Assembly (NCBI GenBank): GCA_002197995.1
Contig: NGZR01000003.1
Span: 1-64,000, forward strand
Direction: 5' to 3'
DNA from: Gaeumannomyces sp. JS-464
Lineage: Eukaryota; Ascomycota; Sordariomycetes; Magnaporthales; Magnaporthaceae
DNA length: 64,000 nucleotides
The stretch's first letter is position 1; each line of letters begins with the position of its first letter. The position numbers were made by a program, and so were the translations under genes. Shown here one piece after another: positions 32,609 to 44,205 of the stretch. The notes below the pieces were generated by a model, which was given only the letters and a program-made list of their open reading frames with translations, was not told the origin of the DNA and searched no databases.

Positions 32609-34723
32609 TCAGACCGCCTTGTCCCTGGTGAAGGGCGTCTTTTCGGTCTGATTCTCAATCGAGGACTGGTATCCGAGGTACGTCTTCTCGGTCTGGCTCT
32701 CGATGGGCGGCTGGTATCCAAGGCCCGGAATGAACTGGCCTAGCTGGCTGAACTGGCTCATCCTCTTGCGCTGCTTGTGCGCCGTGCCGTCCGTCAGCTT
32801 GAGCACCCCGACCTCGGCCTCCATGGTCACTACGAGGTCCCCGGCCTCGCGGTCGTTGGCCTGTCCGTCCCAGCTGCTGAGGGCGGCGTATACACCGGGC
32901 GGCGCGTCGATGCGCGTGTCCGCGGCCGCGCCCTTGGCCGTGCCTAGGATCGCCGACTTGATGTCCAGGATGTCGAGGCTGGGCCCGGCGCGGGGCACGC
33001 GATGCCTCCACACGCCGACCGTGACGCGCGCCATCTCGGCCAGGACCGCGAGCAGGACCAGGATGCCGAAGGCGGCCGAGACGTAGATGTAGCCGACCTC
33101 GCCGAACTTGACGACGGCGACGTCCAGCCGCGCGTCGCTTGGCTTGGTGTGCCCCCATATCACCAGCTGCCCGGCCGCGATGATGGCGAGGATGTTGTCC
33201 AGGAGCACCTCAAGCCCCTCCTCGATGCCTTTTAGTTGGTGCTTTTCATTCGGGTTCAAGGGGGCGTTGGGATCTGGAATCCTGCCGTATTCGTCTTGGT
33301 AGTTGTACATGAGAATGTTGTCCAAAAAGGCGTCGCCCAGCACCGACGTGTAGAGCGTGGTCATGGTCTGCGACATGTAGCTCACGGAGCGGAATGCATT
33401 GTTGATCAGGTCGTGGCTGGGTTCGATGTCGTCGCTTGAGCCGGGGACCGGCCGGACTTGGATGGATTTGTCGGTTTCGTTAACGAAAACCCGAAAGGCC
33501 GTGTGAAGATGACTGTGCACTGCACATTTTGCAGCTCGCGGTAATTGTCGCCGGCCACGAATCCGTACATGTACTTGTCCCCTTCGTTGGAGTTTGCTAT
33601 GACAACGGACGTGCTCAGGCTCACGTTGTGGCTCCAGACCTGGCTCCCGTTCCATATGCCATTGGGCAGAGCAGCGTCGGCCCAGCCGACGTGCATCTGG
33701 GCCTTTGAGTTGGCGAACTTAAAAGAGCCATCGGAGAATGGTAAGAGGTCCCACCACTGCTGAGAGGTCTTGTTGTGCTTGCATTCCACGTTGGTCCAGT
33801 AGCCGATATCGGTGTAGTTGTAGCTCTGGATCAGGCCGCGGCGTCCCTTCGACTTTACCAGGCTCAGACCCGCGGACGACCCGACGCCGTAAGACCGAGT
33901 GCTGTACCAGAATCCGGTGTTGTCTAACCGTTGGTATCTTCGGGTCATGGTTTCGCTGTTCTTTCTCGAGGCCGTCGCGACTGTGCTCAGCAAGGCACCG
34001 CCGCTCACTGGATTAGAGAGGAAATCAGGGTGGTCAGCAAGTGCTATTGCAAGTGAAGGGATTCAAGTTTTTTCTTTCTTTTTCCCCCGCGTTCTGCGCT
34101 GTAGCTAAAACCTACATTTCCACGGCAGTTGGTTGAATGTTCCAAAGTTTGAAAAATATGGCTGGAAACGTGCCGAACACGCGTCGGTGGGACCGCATCT
34201 TGTTCCCCAATCGACCCGCGAGTCCTTGTCGTAGTTAGGGACTTCGACGACACCCGGGATTTCGTGTTCCCCAAGTTTTGGCGTGATGGTGCCCGCCCAA
34301 AGGGGAGCGATGCTCTTGAGGAACAGCCACCAGACGAGGATCTGGCAGACGACGGGCCAGCGGAGGTCAAAGTCCATGACGCCCCGGACCACGGCGCTGC
34401 GGATCTTGAGCGCTTCCAGCGTCATGCCGGACCGGCGCCCCTGAGCCAGCCCTCGTCCGACGCAAAGACGCGGGCGTTGGTCCGGAAGCGCAGGACGCTG
34501 CTGATGGCGTAGAACTGCAGGCCGCTAAGGACGGCGGCGGCGACCTGCACGGCAACCTGGATGTTGACGCGGTTGTTGTTGACAAACGCCACCCTGGCCT
34601 CGCCGTGTAAGACCGGTTGGTCATCAGGAGGAAGGTGATATTGATGGCGGCAGGCACGGCGGCCGCCGCTAGCGGGAGGAGGAACCGCCTCCAGGCGTGG
34701 GGCGGCTTGGCATCGCGAGCCAT
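32609..34723 (-). CDS. Multi-pass fungal membrane protein with large exofacial domain, unknown function
   Basis: Start at MARDAKPPHAWRR (34723). The first helix (FLLPLAAAAVPAAINITFLL) is followed by VAVQVAAAVLSGLQFYAISSVL and VVCQILVWWLFLKSIAPLWAG. Then comes a long domain of about 300 residues with many possible N-glycosylation sites, and a last helix YIYVSAAFGILVLLAVLAEM before a cytosolic tail. An intron at 34008-34115 (GTAGGT to CCAG) joins LPWKL to SGGALLSTV. This layout is common in uncharacterised ascomycete surface proteins; I do not recognise a named domain. One-base frame changes occur near 34610, 34430 and 33500, each with conserved-looking coding on both sides. The tail ends in a duplicated peptide (LGYQPPIESQTEKT / LGYQSSIENQTEKT). 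Confidence 0.7.
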
Positions 34724-35340
34724 TGTTGCTGACTGGCTGCTGTGTGGAGCCAAAGGGAACTGATTGGGCATACAAAGCAAAGGTCGAGCTGAGGCCTCGG
34801 GACGTCCGGTGCTTGGTTAAATAGGCAGTTCTAGTGACAGCCAGCGGCAGCGAGGCATCTTATCATACATGGTTCTCTTCTCCAGCTGCACGCCATCTCG
34901 CAGAACCAACAACCATTCTGGGTTCCACTGGCTCCACGAGTCCCACTTGGCGCAAAGACCAATCGCGCCTTGTCCTGAGCCGCCGAGAGGTGGGGGGAGT
35001 TGCTACATATGACAAGCATCACAAAACGGGCCGGCCTTTAGCGAGTGCAACGACGCTGTGACGGGCTATGGAGTGGGAATAGTGCCGCCAGAGCGGAATT
35101 CACGAATAATGAAACTAGCCATAGTCTCCTTCCGATTTTGTCCCCCACCTGTTTAATTCCACCCAGCGGGGCCGGTGCTGATGGGCTGGCACAGCAGCGG
35201 GACTTGCAGAAAAGAAGAAAAAGTTGCAGTGGTAAGTGCTAACAGGTGGACTGGAGTTTAAAATAAAACTGCCGAAAAGGGAAAGAACGAGCTAGGTTGG
35301 TTTTTTTAAAAATTTCCCGGCGGCGAAAAAAATATAAAAC

Positions 35341-35430
35341 ACAAAAGAAAAAAAGGGGGAAAAAAGAAAAAAGAAAAAAAAAAGAAAAAGGAAAAAAAAG
35401 GAAAAAAAGGGAAAAAAAAGGAAAAGGAAA
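35341..35430. repeat. Homopurine (A/G) low-complexity tract
   Basis: Roughly 90 bases made almost only of A and G in short alternating runs. Not related to coding. Confidence 0.9.
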
Positions 35431-35989
35431 AAGGGTTTAAAAAATACTCGAACCCAAGCGCTTTCGATGAATTTAACAGCCCTGGGCTTCATTTTCGGAG
35501 GAGCTTAAAAGTACTTGTATTCGTTTGCTAAAAGTCCAGCAAACATTTGTGTGGGTGGGACTCGTGGGCGAAAATAATTGCCCGGAAAGCTCTGAGAGAA
35601 TTTAGTAGGTAGACTCCAGAGCTGCTTAAACGACCCCCCAGGAACCATGACGGTTAACCCTAAGGACCGAGAGATACCGCTACACTACGCAGGCAGGTGT
35701 TGTGTTGGAGGGTGCCCACTGATCTCGGCTTTAAAGCCTGGCACCGTGCTCTGGCCCTGCTGGTGGCAATCAAAAAGGTCAGAGGGCCTGGCCTTCCGAG
35801 TTGTTCTTTCAGCTTCGAGTTGCTGCCTGTCTCTGGGACCCACCAGCAACATCAGACGCAGACAAACATCAGACCAGCCGGCGACCACCCGGCAACTGGA
35901 GAGTTTTTGCTTGCCGATTTTGAAGCTACGACTGGCCTTCAATTCTCAAACGACCAGCTTCAGCCCAGAACAGAGAGGGCGGACTGTGC

Positions 35990-36013
35990 GGGGGGGGGGG
36001 GGGGGGGGGGGGG
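35990..36013. repeat. Poly-G run of 24 bases
   Basis: Uninterrupted G run as assembled. The true length is uncertain because such runs are hard to sequence. Confidence 0.85.
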
Positions 36014-36355
36014 AACAAGCATTGCTGACAACAGAACTCGAAATAGGTCAAGAGCACCAGGCTGTAAACCGTGCACGACTTTGGGGCCAATAACCTGCAG
36101 GCAACTACAGTGGACCCTGACAGAGGCGACCTACTTCGGAAGAGAGACTGAAGTCGGTCGATCTTTGAGTTCCGGAGTCGACCCTAAGCTTGGGGCTCGT
36201 TTCCACCTTGGGTGGCGCACGTGCCTTGATGACACCAGAACACTCAACCCCTCTCAACCACAAAGGCTTCAGCCTACTGCAACAATTCTAGACAGGCACA
36301 CTTGAATTCCGAATTGAACAATTACCCAAATTAGAGTAACAAATTCCCATCACGC

Positions 36356-38894
36356 TCAAGGAACGTGATGCACATCCACGCTCGCCCTCACCCGACTGAT
36401 AGTCCGCCTGATCTCGGCGTCCTGCTCCTCCCTGGCCGCGTCGTCCCAGCCCGGGAGCTTGACCGAGTGGTCCAGCGCGACGGGCAAGCCCCTGTGCCTG
36501 CCGCGGATCATCATGAGCACCATGACGATCTTGCTGCCCGCGAACCAGCCTCCACAGAAACTAAACGACTTGCCCGTCAGCCCGACCGAGATGCCAATAT
36601 TTGTGTACCCGGACACGATCTCGAACAGGAAGTTGAAGACGCTGTACCCCTGCGGGTCCGCGATCGAGTGCGCCGTCTCGACGAGGGCGATGAGGAAGAG
36701 GGCCAGGGCGATGGACCACATGTCGTGCGACAGCTGGCCCCTGAGATGCTGCGACACGAGGCTGATGCCGCCCTCGGGCGCCGCGGCGGGCGGTGGCCGT
36801 CGAACTGCATCTCCCGGGACCGCTTGAGGCCGGGGACGGGGATGGGCACGTAGTCGCGCCGCGAGGTCGTGTTGATGCCCACGCCCTGGAAGTCCTGCAT
36901 GCGCCGCTGGATCTGCTTGCCCACAAAGGCGGTGCCGCGCCTGCCGACGGCCGCCAGCGACTTGATGGGCTGCACGGACCTGGACAGGGCCGTCGTGTGC
37001 GAGGCTGCCACCGAGGTGGCCGACAGGAGGGGGGCGATGCCCGTCATTTCCGTGGCTGCCTCGGCGGCGTCTTCCTCCTCGTCTTGTTTCTGCGCCTCTG
37101 CCGTCGAGTAGAGACCCAGGGACCGTTCCTCGTACACCTGGCGGACGGTGGGTGGTTAGCTGAAGCGGAAGCAGAGGCGGAGAAGAAACAAGCACGACCT
37201 ACATTCGAGTTGCGCATCACAATGATCTCGGGGTACGCGGCAAGGTACATGGTGACGAGCAGCAGCACCAACAGGCCGAACCACAGCCCAGAAATGGAAA
37301 AGACGGCCAGCCCGCTCGAGGGCGTGGCGATGGCCTGGAAGAGCATGATGCCGACCCGCCCGGGGTAGGGGGTGTCGTCGAACAGCGAGTTGCCAATGTT
37401 GAGGACCACGAGCCCGACCCAGTTCACAACCACAATGGTCGAGAAGAAGCCGACGAAGACGAGGTTCTGGCGGGACGGGAACATGAGCATGAACAGGCGG
37501 CGCGGGTACTTGAGGATGAAGTCAAACGCCTCCTCCCACGCGCCGTAGTCGTGGCCGGCGGGGTCGTAGCGGGCGATGACGTATTTGAAGACGAGCCGGC
37601 AGAAGTAGACGGTGCCGCGGACAAAGGCCGGGAAGGCAGCGTTCCCGGCGAGCGACAGAATGGTCACGATTGTCAGGACGAAGGGGTCGCGGTTAAATGC
37701 GGCGATGCCGGCATCCAGCAGGGTCAGGCCAGCGTTGTTGAAGGCGGACACGGCCAGGAAGACGCCGGCCCACCAGGGGTCCTGGCGGTTGACGGCGCAG
37801 ATGTCGCGACTGTACGTGGCCATCCAGACGCCGAGCGCGACGGCTCCGAGGGCTTGCCACAGGAAGAAGTAGGCGGCGTTGATGACGAACAGGAGCTTGA
37901 GCGAGCGGTACTCGACCCCGCCCAGGTACTCGCGCTGGTCCTCGTCGAGGTCGAAGAACTGGCCGTTGCGCCCGATTGAGCTCTTGTGCTCCTTGACGAA
38001 GTGCTTGAAGTCGAAGCCGTGGTGCGCCCCGCCCAGGCCTCCTGCGCCTCCTCCCACCCTGGCTGTTGCTGCGCGCGCGAGCGGCGGTGGGGGGTGGCTG
38101 TGATGGTGGTTGTGGGTATGCGACGACGTGGCGCGGCCGCCGCGGCTGCCGGGCGACTGGGGGTCGCTGTTGTCGCCGTCGAGCACGCGCTGAAGCACGG
38201 CGGCGTGCGGATGCGTCGCCGTCGGGGAGGTGGCGCTCGGGGGCGGCCGGGCGGCGGCGTCGTCGTTGTGGGCGCTGTGGCGGTCGGATGCGGGCCTGTT
38301 TGGTCGCGAGAGCTCAAAGGCGTCGAGCTTGGCGCGCTGGACGTGCGAGTCGGCGGTCGCCTGGCCGGCGCCAAAGGACGACATGACGGGCAGGCCGGCC
38401 ATGGCGCCGGCCATGCCGACCATGGCGCCCGTGGCGCGCTTGCGGCGGCGCTTCTCCCTCTCATAGTTCTCGACGTGCTCGAAGCGCTTGGCGAAGTGGT
38501 AGAGGCGCACCAGGATGGTGCTCTCGGCGACGAGGATGGGGCTGCCCAGGATCATCATGAGGAAGAGAATGGCCTGCTGCCCCGTCACCAGCTCGCTGAG
38601 GTTGACCGTGTTGAGGCCGCTGCCGGTGAAGGACGACATGATCAGGAACCACGAGTCGACGAAGCTGAGGGTCGTGAACTCCTCGCGGTAGGACAGGGCG
38701 AAGAAGATGGCCGACATGACCAACCCGAAGAAGACAAAGTACGCGTAGTGGATGGTGATGAAGTTCAGCGGCGGGAGGTAGGGCTTGATGGCCGGGTAGG
38801 TGTGCGCCCAGGCGTCGCGGAGGGAGCGCCAGGCCGCGGCGAGCCTAGCGTGGAAGCTGCTGCTGGCGCCATTGTCGGCGCTGGCGATGCCCAT
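36356..38894 (-). CDS. TRK-family high-affinity potassium transporter
   Basis: Start at MGIASADN (38894); an upstream in-frame ATG at 39026 adds an unconserved leader. The protein, roughly 840-880 residues, carries the four pore loops of fungal Trk1/Trk2: SSFTGSGLNTVNLSE, VSAFNNAGLTLLDAG, FQAIATPSSGLAVFSISG and IVSGYTNIGISVGL. The first helix region reads LNFITIHYAYFVFFGLVMS, standard for the family. A long hydrophilic loop rich in Ser, His and Pro lies between the first and second pore units, as in yeast Trk1. One intron at 37138-37202 (GTAGGT, branch GCTAAC, CAG) joins MRNSN to VYEERSLGLYS. A one-base frame change near 36795 separates QFDGHRPP from APEGGISLVSQHL; conserved sequence on both sides suggests an assembly error. 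Role: proton- or sodium-coupled K+ uptake at the plasma membrane. Confidence 0.92.
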
Positions 38895-39949
38895 TCGGAG
38901 AAGGAAGATGCCGCTCAAGAAACGAGGGCGCGATTGACGGGAACCAAGGAGTGTGGTGTCGTAGAGCGAAGAAGTGGGCGGCGATGGGGGTGTCAAGTAG
39001 GTTCCACGACGGATCGAAGATAACAAAGAAGCTGGCGAATTTCTTTACTTGGGCGTGGTGATCTTGCGGGAGAGTGTCTCAGATGCCGGCGCTAGCGCGA
39101 ATCGCTGGCATGCGCGGCGCGGTGGAGCGCGTTCCAACTGGACGGGCCCTGCCGTTGACCTGGCAGACCCCTGGCCTGGCATGACAGCGCAGAGTCCAAA
39201 CCGGTCAGGGACTCAATTCGTCGCAACAGGCATGCGTCAGTTTGGAAGCGCACGGGGCTGGAGGCCGCTCGGTTGCTGGGCCAGGCGTTGACACGGTCTT
39301 GATCGAGATGAATTCAATGCCAGCATGGTGGGATTGTGGGCTGTAGCAGTGAATGATTGTGGCAGTGAATTATACAGCAATGCAGCAAATTTGGTGCCAG
39401 CACGGACGGGCATCTTCCCCCACCAAGCGTCGCCAATATTTTTACTGTAGATGGGTTGCTTGACGCTGTCCCTGCTTCGTGCCTGCAGACCCAATTTTCC
39501 ATGCCATGACTCCCATGCTTCCAAAAACGACATGTCGTCAAACATCTTGTGCCGATTCGCGACAAGGCGGCAGCTTGGAAAGCTTGTCTCAACCGCCCGC
39601 TGCCATTCCCAGCCGCCGACCCAATCTTCGGGACTGCTCCCGTCAGTTCCGGCTCCCGCGATGGGGCAGCCAAGCGCCAGACGGGGTGGATCGCCGTCGC
39701 GAAGACGGCCAGCCCCGGCGGCTGCTACGGTGTTGACCAAGAATCATCCTGCCGATGCGTCATGTTTGCAGATGGAAGCCCTTGATGTTGGGTTGCGACG
39801 CAGGCTTGCAAGATCTGGTATCGGCATTGTGCACACCAACTCTGGCAGACGCCATCGAAATCATCAAGTAGGACAGTCTCGTGCCCGTCTTTCTCCCAAG
39901 CGCGCCGCCGCCGGCTTCCCAAATAGGAAACTCCGCCGCCCGCAATCAC
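38895..39949. other. Intergenic region
   Basis: About 1 kb holding the TRK promoter and the 3' flank of the small secreted protein gene. No gene, repeat or RNA recognised. Confidence 0.5.
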
Positions 39950-40593
39950 CTAGCACTGCCCCGTCACGCGACGCTGGTTGGTAAACGACACGCTCAGGTC
40001 GTCCGTCCTCAGGCTCCCAAACACGCTCGAGCTGGACGGACGCGCAGCAAAAAGGCCCTCGCGTTGACAAGGAACAGCACCGTCCGGCCGCCCGACCCGG
40101 TATTGACCGCCGTGACATTGTCCGTCCGCACCCACGGCTGGCCGCCCGCCCAGACCCCGCCCGACAGCACCGCCTGCGTGACACCGCCGCCCGTGGTGAG
40201 CCGCCCGGGACTGGTGCCGTAGCTGGCCTCGAGCGTGCCCGTGTTGCCGGCGGGGAACTCGGCGAACCCGTGCGACGTCGCCACCACCGTCGACGCCACG
40301 CAGCCGCTGGGGTATGTGGCCGCAAGGATGATGGTGCAGCGCAGGTCGCGCTCGGACGAGGGGTTGAGGAGGGCTTCGAACTGGTCGAAGCCGAGCGTCA
40401 CGCTCGACCCGTCCTGGCTGATCTGCGACGACCAGGTCCCCGACGGGCAGCCCGCGCCTGTGCCGGTTACCGATGTGATGCGGATGCGCTCGTTGGGTGG
40501 GAGTGCTTGGCGCGACGCGAGGGAGCTGGTGGGTGCCGCCACCGTCAGCGCGGGGAGGAGGAGGATGGTGGTGAGGATGGTGGTGAGTTGCAT
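39950..40593 (-). CDS. Small secreted protein, DUF4360-like
   Basis: Start at MQLTTILTTILLL (40593) with a clear signal peptide ending near APTSS. The mature domain has VTGTGAGCPSGTWSSQISQDG and VTLGFDQFEAL followed by DLRCTIILAATYPSGC, the pattern of DUF4360 secreted proteins: a GTGCPxGT block, ISPDG-like turn and TxxFDxFxA strand. The frame breaks in a five-T run near 40048. Correcting one base gives RPSSSSVFGSLRTDDLSVSF and a stop at 39950, a normal family C-terminus of about 210 residues. The uncorrected frame would instead end at 40009. Function of the family is unknown. The single-gene context gives no further clue. Confidence 0.8.
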
Positions 40594-42070
40594 GGTGGGT
40601 TTGGTCTTGTATGGCTGAGGACACGAAAGTGGGGAAATGGCGGGCCTTGTCAAAGTAGCTATCCAGAAGAGAGGACCTTGAGCGCCTGGCACGGGGATCC
40701 GGGCCTGCCGGCGACACAGTGATGCCCTGTCCATATTTATACAGCAGCAGCCTCCCCCAAGCCAGGAGCCCGGGGAGCGATGGCCGGCTCGAAATGGGTT
40801 GCGGGAACGATGCCCGTGGGGCAGGTGACCCGACGAGCGGCCCAGCAGGCGGCGTCATTCTGCTGCCAAGCTAGCATCGAAGCGAGAAGCCATTATTGTC
40901 TCCGACTCTAGCGCGGCCCTGGTGCGCCACGCTCCCCTCGATGCCTGCTTTGTGCTAGTGGCAGCGTCCCCACGGGGATCTATTTTTGGGGCCAACGGGG
41001 TGACGAGAGGACTTTGCCTCTTGGGGAGTGGCCCGAGGCGATCATGGCAGTAGACATGTGGCGCTCGGGCACATGGCAAGACAAGACGCGATTTGGGAAG
41101 CAGGGTAGCCAAGGCCTGTTCGATACGACCTTCCGCTTTCCTCGCGGTCTGATCCAGCGTGGCCTTGATAGACGAGGTAGTTCTTGGGATTCCTTTTCCT
41201 TCTTTTTGTTTATTTTACTGCTCTCCTGTCTTATGTTGTCCACATTCCAACAATTCTATCATTTCCATCGCTTCCGTCTTCCTTTCGCCTTATAGAACAT
41301 CGAGCCACAACGGTTTGGTCTTTCCTCCACCACATAAAATCATCGAGCTTTGCAGGGGGGTGGTCTCATGCTGACGACCTCAGAGGTTGCAGTCAGCCCA
41401 AGCCGCAAAGGGTATTTCAGGGAAGCATGTAGGGTTTCATTCTGCCGTCCTGGTGGTCGAGTGTGACCCAGGAATCACCCATCCCACATCCAAAAAGCAT
41501 TTATTCCGCCCGATGCAGATGCTGCACATCCCTTGTGTGGAGACCGGACGGCAGGAGGACGGATTATTGATTCTGATATCCCCGCAGGTGGCACACCCTC
41601 GCTTTGGACCGAGAAAGAGGGTGTGCTGTGTTTGTCGGCCACCAGAGCGCTTTGCACGGCAAATCACATTTCCTCAGGTGAGCACTCCTCAATCGAGCTA
41701 CGCCAGAGCGGAAATGCGTGCCGCGCTGGGCTAAGCAGTTTACTAGAAGGAGCTCGGTACCATACTTGGTCCGAGGTGCACGGCAAGCAGGCGGCGCGAG
41801 GTGCAGTCTCACGGGATCAATACTTGGTGCGACGAAGAGGAAGGGGGTGTTTCTCCATCGTCAACGAGCACAACATATCCCACACTGAACCTGGACCAGA
41901 TTTCTCAAAACCTGGGTGCAAGCGCCGTTTTCTAATTAATTAATCCTGCGCAAGCGACTCAACTTTATGCAATAAGGCGGCAAGCGGGCGGCATATCAAA
42001 TTGCGCACATAGCATCCCATCTACCCGTCCGGACATTTGGGAAGAGGCTCTTCCCGGCCACGCACCCTTT
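40594..42070. other. Intergenic region
   Basis: No supported gene in about 1.5 kb. Open frames on both strands lack recognisable domains. A modest pyrimidine-rich stretch lies near 41180-41300. Confidence 0.5.
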
Positions 42071-42071
42071 T

Positions 42072-42785
42072 TGCATCTACACGTACCCTGCCCCACTTTT
42101 GGCCCGTGCAACGCCTGTGCGTTCCGGTTTCGCAGCCCACGTAATTTTGCCTGCAAATTGAACTTGGTGCCATTTTTGATACATTTTTCAACAATTACCC
42201 CTATGAACGAAGTGATCACGACTCGAGCGACGACGAGGCCGGGCCGGACGAGGCTGGGCCGGCCTCGAGGGACCGGGCCCTTTGGTAACGAGGCGCCGGC
42301 GGCAGGGCCTCGCACCCGCGCCCGCACGGGCATACGGGCCAGCGCAAGGCGTGATTACTCTCAACACGAACTGGGTGCCTCCCTGGAGGCACGTGACGAG
42401 GCTGACGAGGCGGAAGGTCCGGTGCTTACCCTCGGCACTCCCCTACCCTCAACGCCGGCCACTTTCCCCTCAACGCCGGCCGCCCTGCCTTTAAGGCTGG
42501 CCGGGAGGGCCTCCACGTTCTTTCCAGCGCCTGCGCCGGCCTCTGACGAGTTTTTTGATCCCTTTGCGAGTCACTAGGCCCTCTGTAGCCCTAGATAGAC
42601 GGCCTCAACTCCGTGCCCCTGCACTTTTCCTATGTAATTTGGCGGTTCAACACCGCGTTTTTGATCGTTTTTTAATAAATTGCTCGTGGCGATAACTTCT
42701 ATTTGCTTCCCTTTTGTTGATTGAGCCCCTGCCTGCATTGAAGCCTATGTTCGTTTGTGTGGGTGCGCCATAGAAAAGTCCAGGG
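42072..42785 (+). mobile_element. Internally deleted MULE relative (non-autonomous)
   Basis: The left part (CCCTTTTTGC, then GCCCCACTTTTGGCC and a start MNEVI) matches the left part of the 13.1 kb MULE. The right part (TAGCCCTAGATAGACGGC, CTATGTAATTTGGCGGTT, then GCATTGAAGCC to GTGGGTGCG) matches its right part. The transposase core between them is missing. No clean TIR was found on the right, where similarity ends near 42780. It is not RIP-mutated, unlike the longer copy. Confidence 0.78.
42203..42577 (+). CDS. Short ORF made of fused transposase ends (MULE derivative)
   Basis: Open for 124 codons. Begins MNEVITTRATTRP and ends DEFFDPFASH; these ends correspond to MNEVI and NPFASP of the degenerate transposase at 13326-15835. 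The middle (RTRARTGIRASARRDY) matches the region near 15610 of the long copy. It contains none of the catalytic DDE core. It is rich in Arg, Pro and Ala, with GC-rich codons. Whether it is translated is unknown. It could be a passive by-product of the internal deletion, or a truncated transposase-derived peptide. Confidence 0.5.
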   Translation: MNEVITTRATTRPGRTRLGRPRGTGPFGNEAPAAGPRTRARTGIRASARRDYSQHELGASLEARDEADEAEGPVLTLGTPLPSTPATFPSTPAALPLRLAGRASTFFPAPAPASDEFFDPFASH

Positions 42786-43241
42786 TCGCGGGAGGGAGCG
42801 GATGAAGGGTCGCTAGTCCAGGTGAGATAGATTGATCCGCAGAGGAAAAATTGATTAATTTCCGCAGCATCCCGTGATCTTGCACCACCGCTGTTGCTGC
42901 TTGGGGCACATCGGTTAGTCGGTTGGTTGGAGACAATGGCTTCTCGCCGTGCCACTCTTCCACGATTTGCAACTGCCTCTCTAGGAAGTTCATCCTCATC
43001 ATGACGGTCTTTGGTATCGCCTTTCGTCGTTCTACGCATAAAGGTGTTATATCAATTCATGCAAAGGATTATTGGAAAGGGCCAAGAATGAATCAAAGGA
43101 TGGACTAAATGAAAAATAGATCAATGATAGATAGATTGAACAAAAAAGGAAGGCCATAAGGAGCTTTGGCTCTAGGAGGGGGCAGAAACACTTGTTTCTG
43201 CTAACGTATGACAGGAGAAATAGACGGCATCTTGCCCTGAC

Positions 43242-43872
43242 CTACAAGCCTTGCCGCGACTGCTGCCACGCCTTCTGAAAGGTAGCGTGCACGTCACGGC
43301 TGTCGCGGAAACGCACCTCGCGCTGCCGGATGACCGCAGCGCGCTCTCGCATCGCAGCCAAAGTGAGGACAGGCTGCTCAAGCCGGGGCGCCGGCTGGGC
43401 CGGGGTGGCGGGCTTGGCTGGGCGGTGGCGGGCTCGACTTCCTGCGGGCGCCAAACAGCTCGTCCGGGTGGGTGGCCAGCATGACCGTGTCGCCTCGCTC
43501 AAAGGCCTCGTCAAGCTGCGGGGCGTCGGCGTAGGCGCGCCGGAACTTCTCGGTGCAAACCTGCTTGAAGCAGAGCCACCAGGGGCACTCGCCGTCGATG
43601 CCGAGCGACATGAGCGTCGCCGGGTACGAGATGCTGCAGCTTGAGCAGACGCGCATATCGCCGCCGTTATCCTTGTACTGCTGGATCAGCTCGCCGAAGA
43701 TCTCGATGCTGGGGTAGCCGTCGTCCTCGATCCTGCCCCAGTGCAGTAGCGTTGGGCGGTGGTAGTAGCTATTCCAGTCCGGCCTGTAAATGCTCCACAT
43801 CTTCTCCTTCTCGTTCCAGACAAGGCCTTGGTCCGAGGGAGGAGCGTTGGTGGCGATCTGAGCGGCCGACAT
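43242..43872 (-). CDS. Hypothetical protein with Cys pair, one apparent frameshift
   Basis: Start at MSAAQIATNAPPSDQGL (43872). Conserved-looking N-terminal half: GLVWNEKEKMWSIYRPDWNSYYHRPTLL, then MRVCSSCSISYP with a CxxC, and GECPWWLCFKQVC with two further Cys, suggesting a small zinc-binding unit. The frame changes near 43435. The alternative frame continues LTLAAMRERAAVIRQREV to SRQGL and a stop at 43242, about 210 residues in all, and looks better than the low-complexity end of the uncorrected frame. I do not recognise the family. A pogo-type transposon sits about 220 bp upstream of its start. Confidence 0.6.
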
Positions 43873-44093
43873 GTTGCGGAGAGGTACTTACCTAGGGGAT
43901 TAACACACTGTTCTAGCTGGTCTTTGAGGATTCTCGGAACTTTCCGAAAATAGCAATGATATGCGCTTGCAAATGCGTGGCGGTTTGAATCTGGTGTTTG
44001 GAGCGGTTGGGGCGGAAGGGTTGGAGCTGGCGTTGATAGTGGGAATGGGGTTAAGGGAAAGTGGTTTAAAGTAAGGAACTGGATGGAAATTTA

Positions 44094-44205
44094 AGTCAGT
44101 GCACCCCTTGTCGAGCACCCCCCCTGTTGGGCACCCATTTCCCTATACAAAAGGGTAAAAACTCACTGTTTTTACAGCGCAATTAAAAATCGAATAAAAA
44201 TCGCA
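44094..44205 (+). repeat. Left TIR of the pogo-type element
   Basis: Pairs with the reverse complement of 54094-54205. The shared blocks TTGTCGAGCACC, GGGCACCCATTTCCC and AATTAAAAATCGAATAAA are clear. Confidence 0.9.

Larger units (their letters stand above)
34724..36355. other. Intergenic region with homopurine tract and poly-G run
   Basis: No supported gene. Contains an A/G-only tract at about 35341-35430 and a 24-base G run at 35990-36013. The short ORFs on either strand have no recognisable domain. Confidence 0.55.

Noticed and set aside
35440..35480. Minus-strand GGTTCGA motif as a possible tRNA
   Set aside because: No A-box at the right distance and no acceptor-stem pairing.
35647..36305. 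Overlapping plus-strand frames around the poly-G run
   Set aside because: The frames run through a 24-G homopolymer and have no conserved-looking block.
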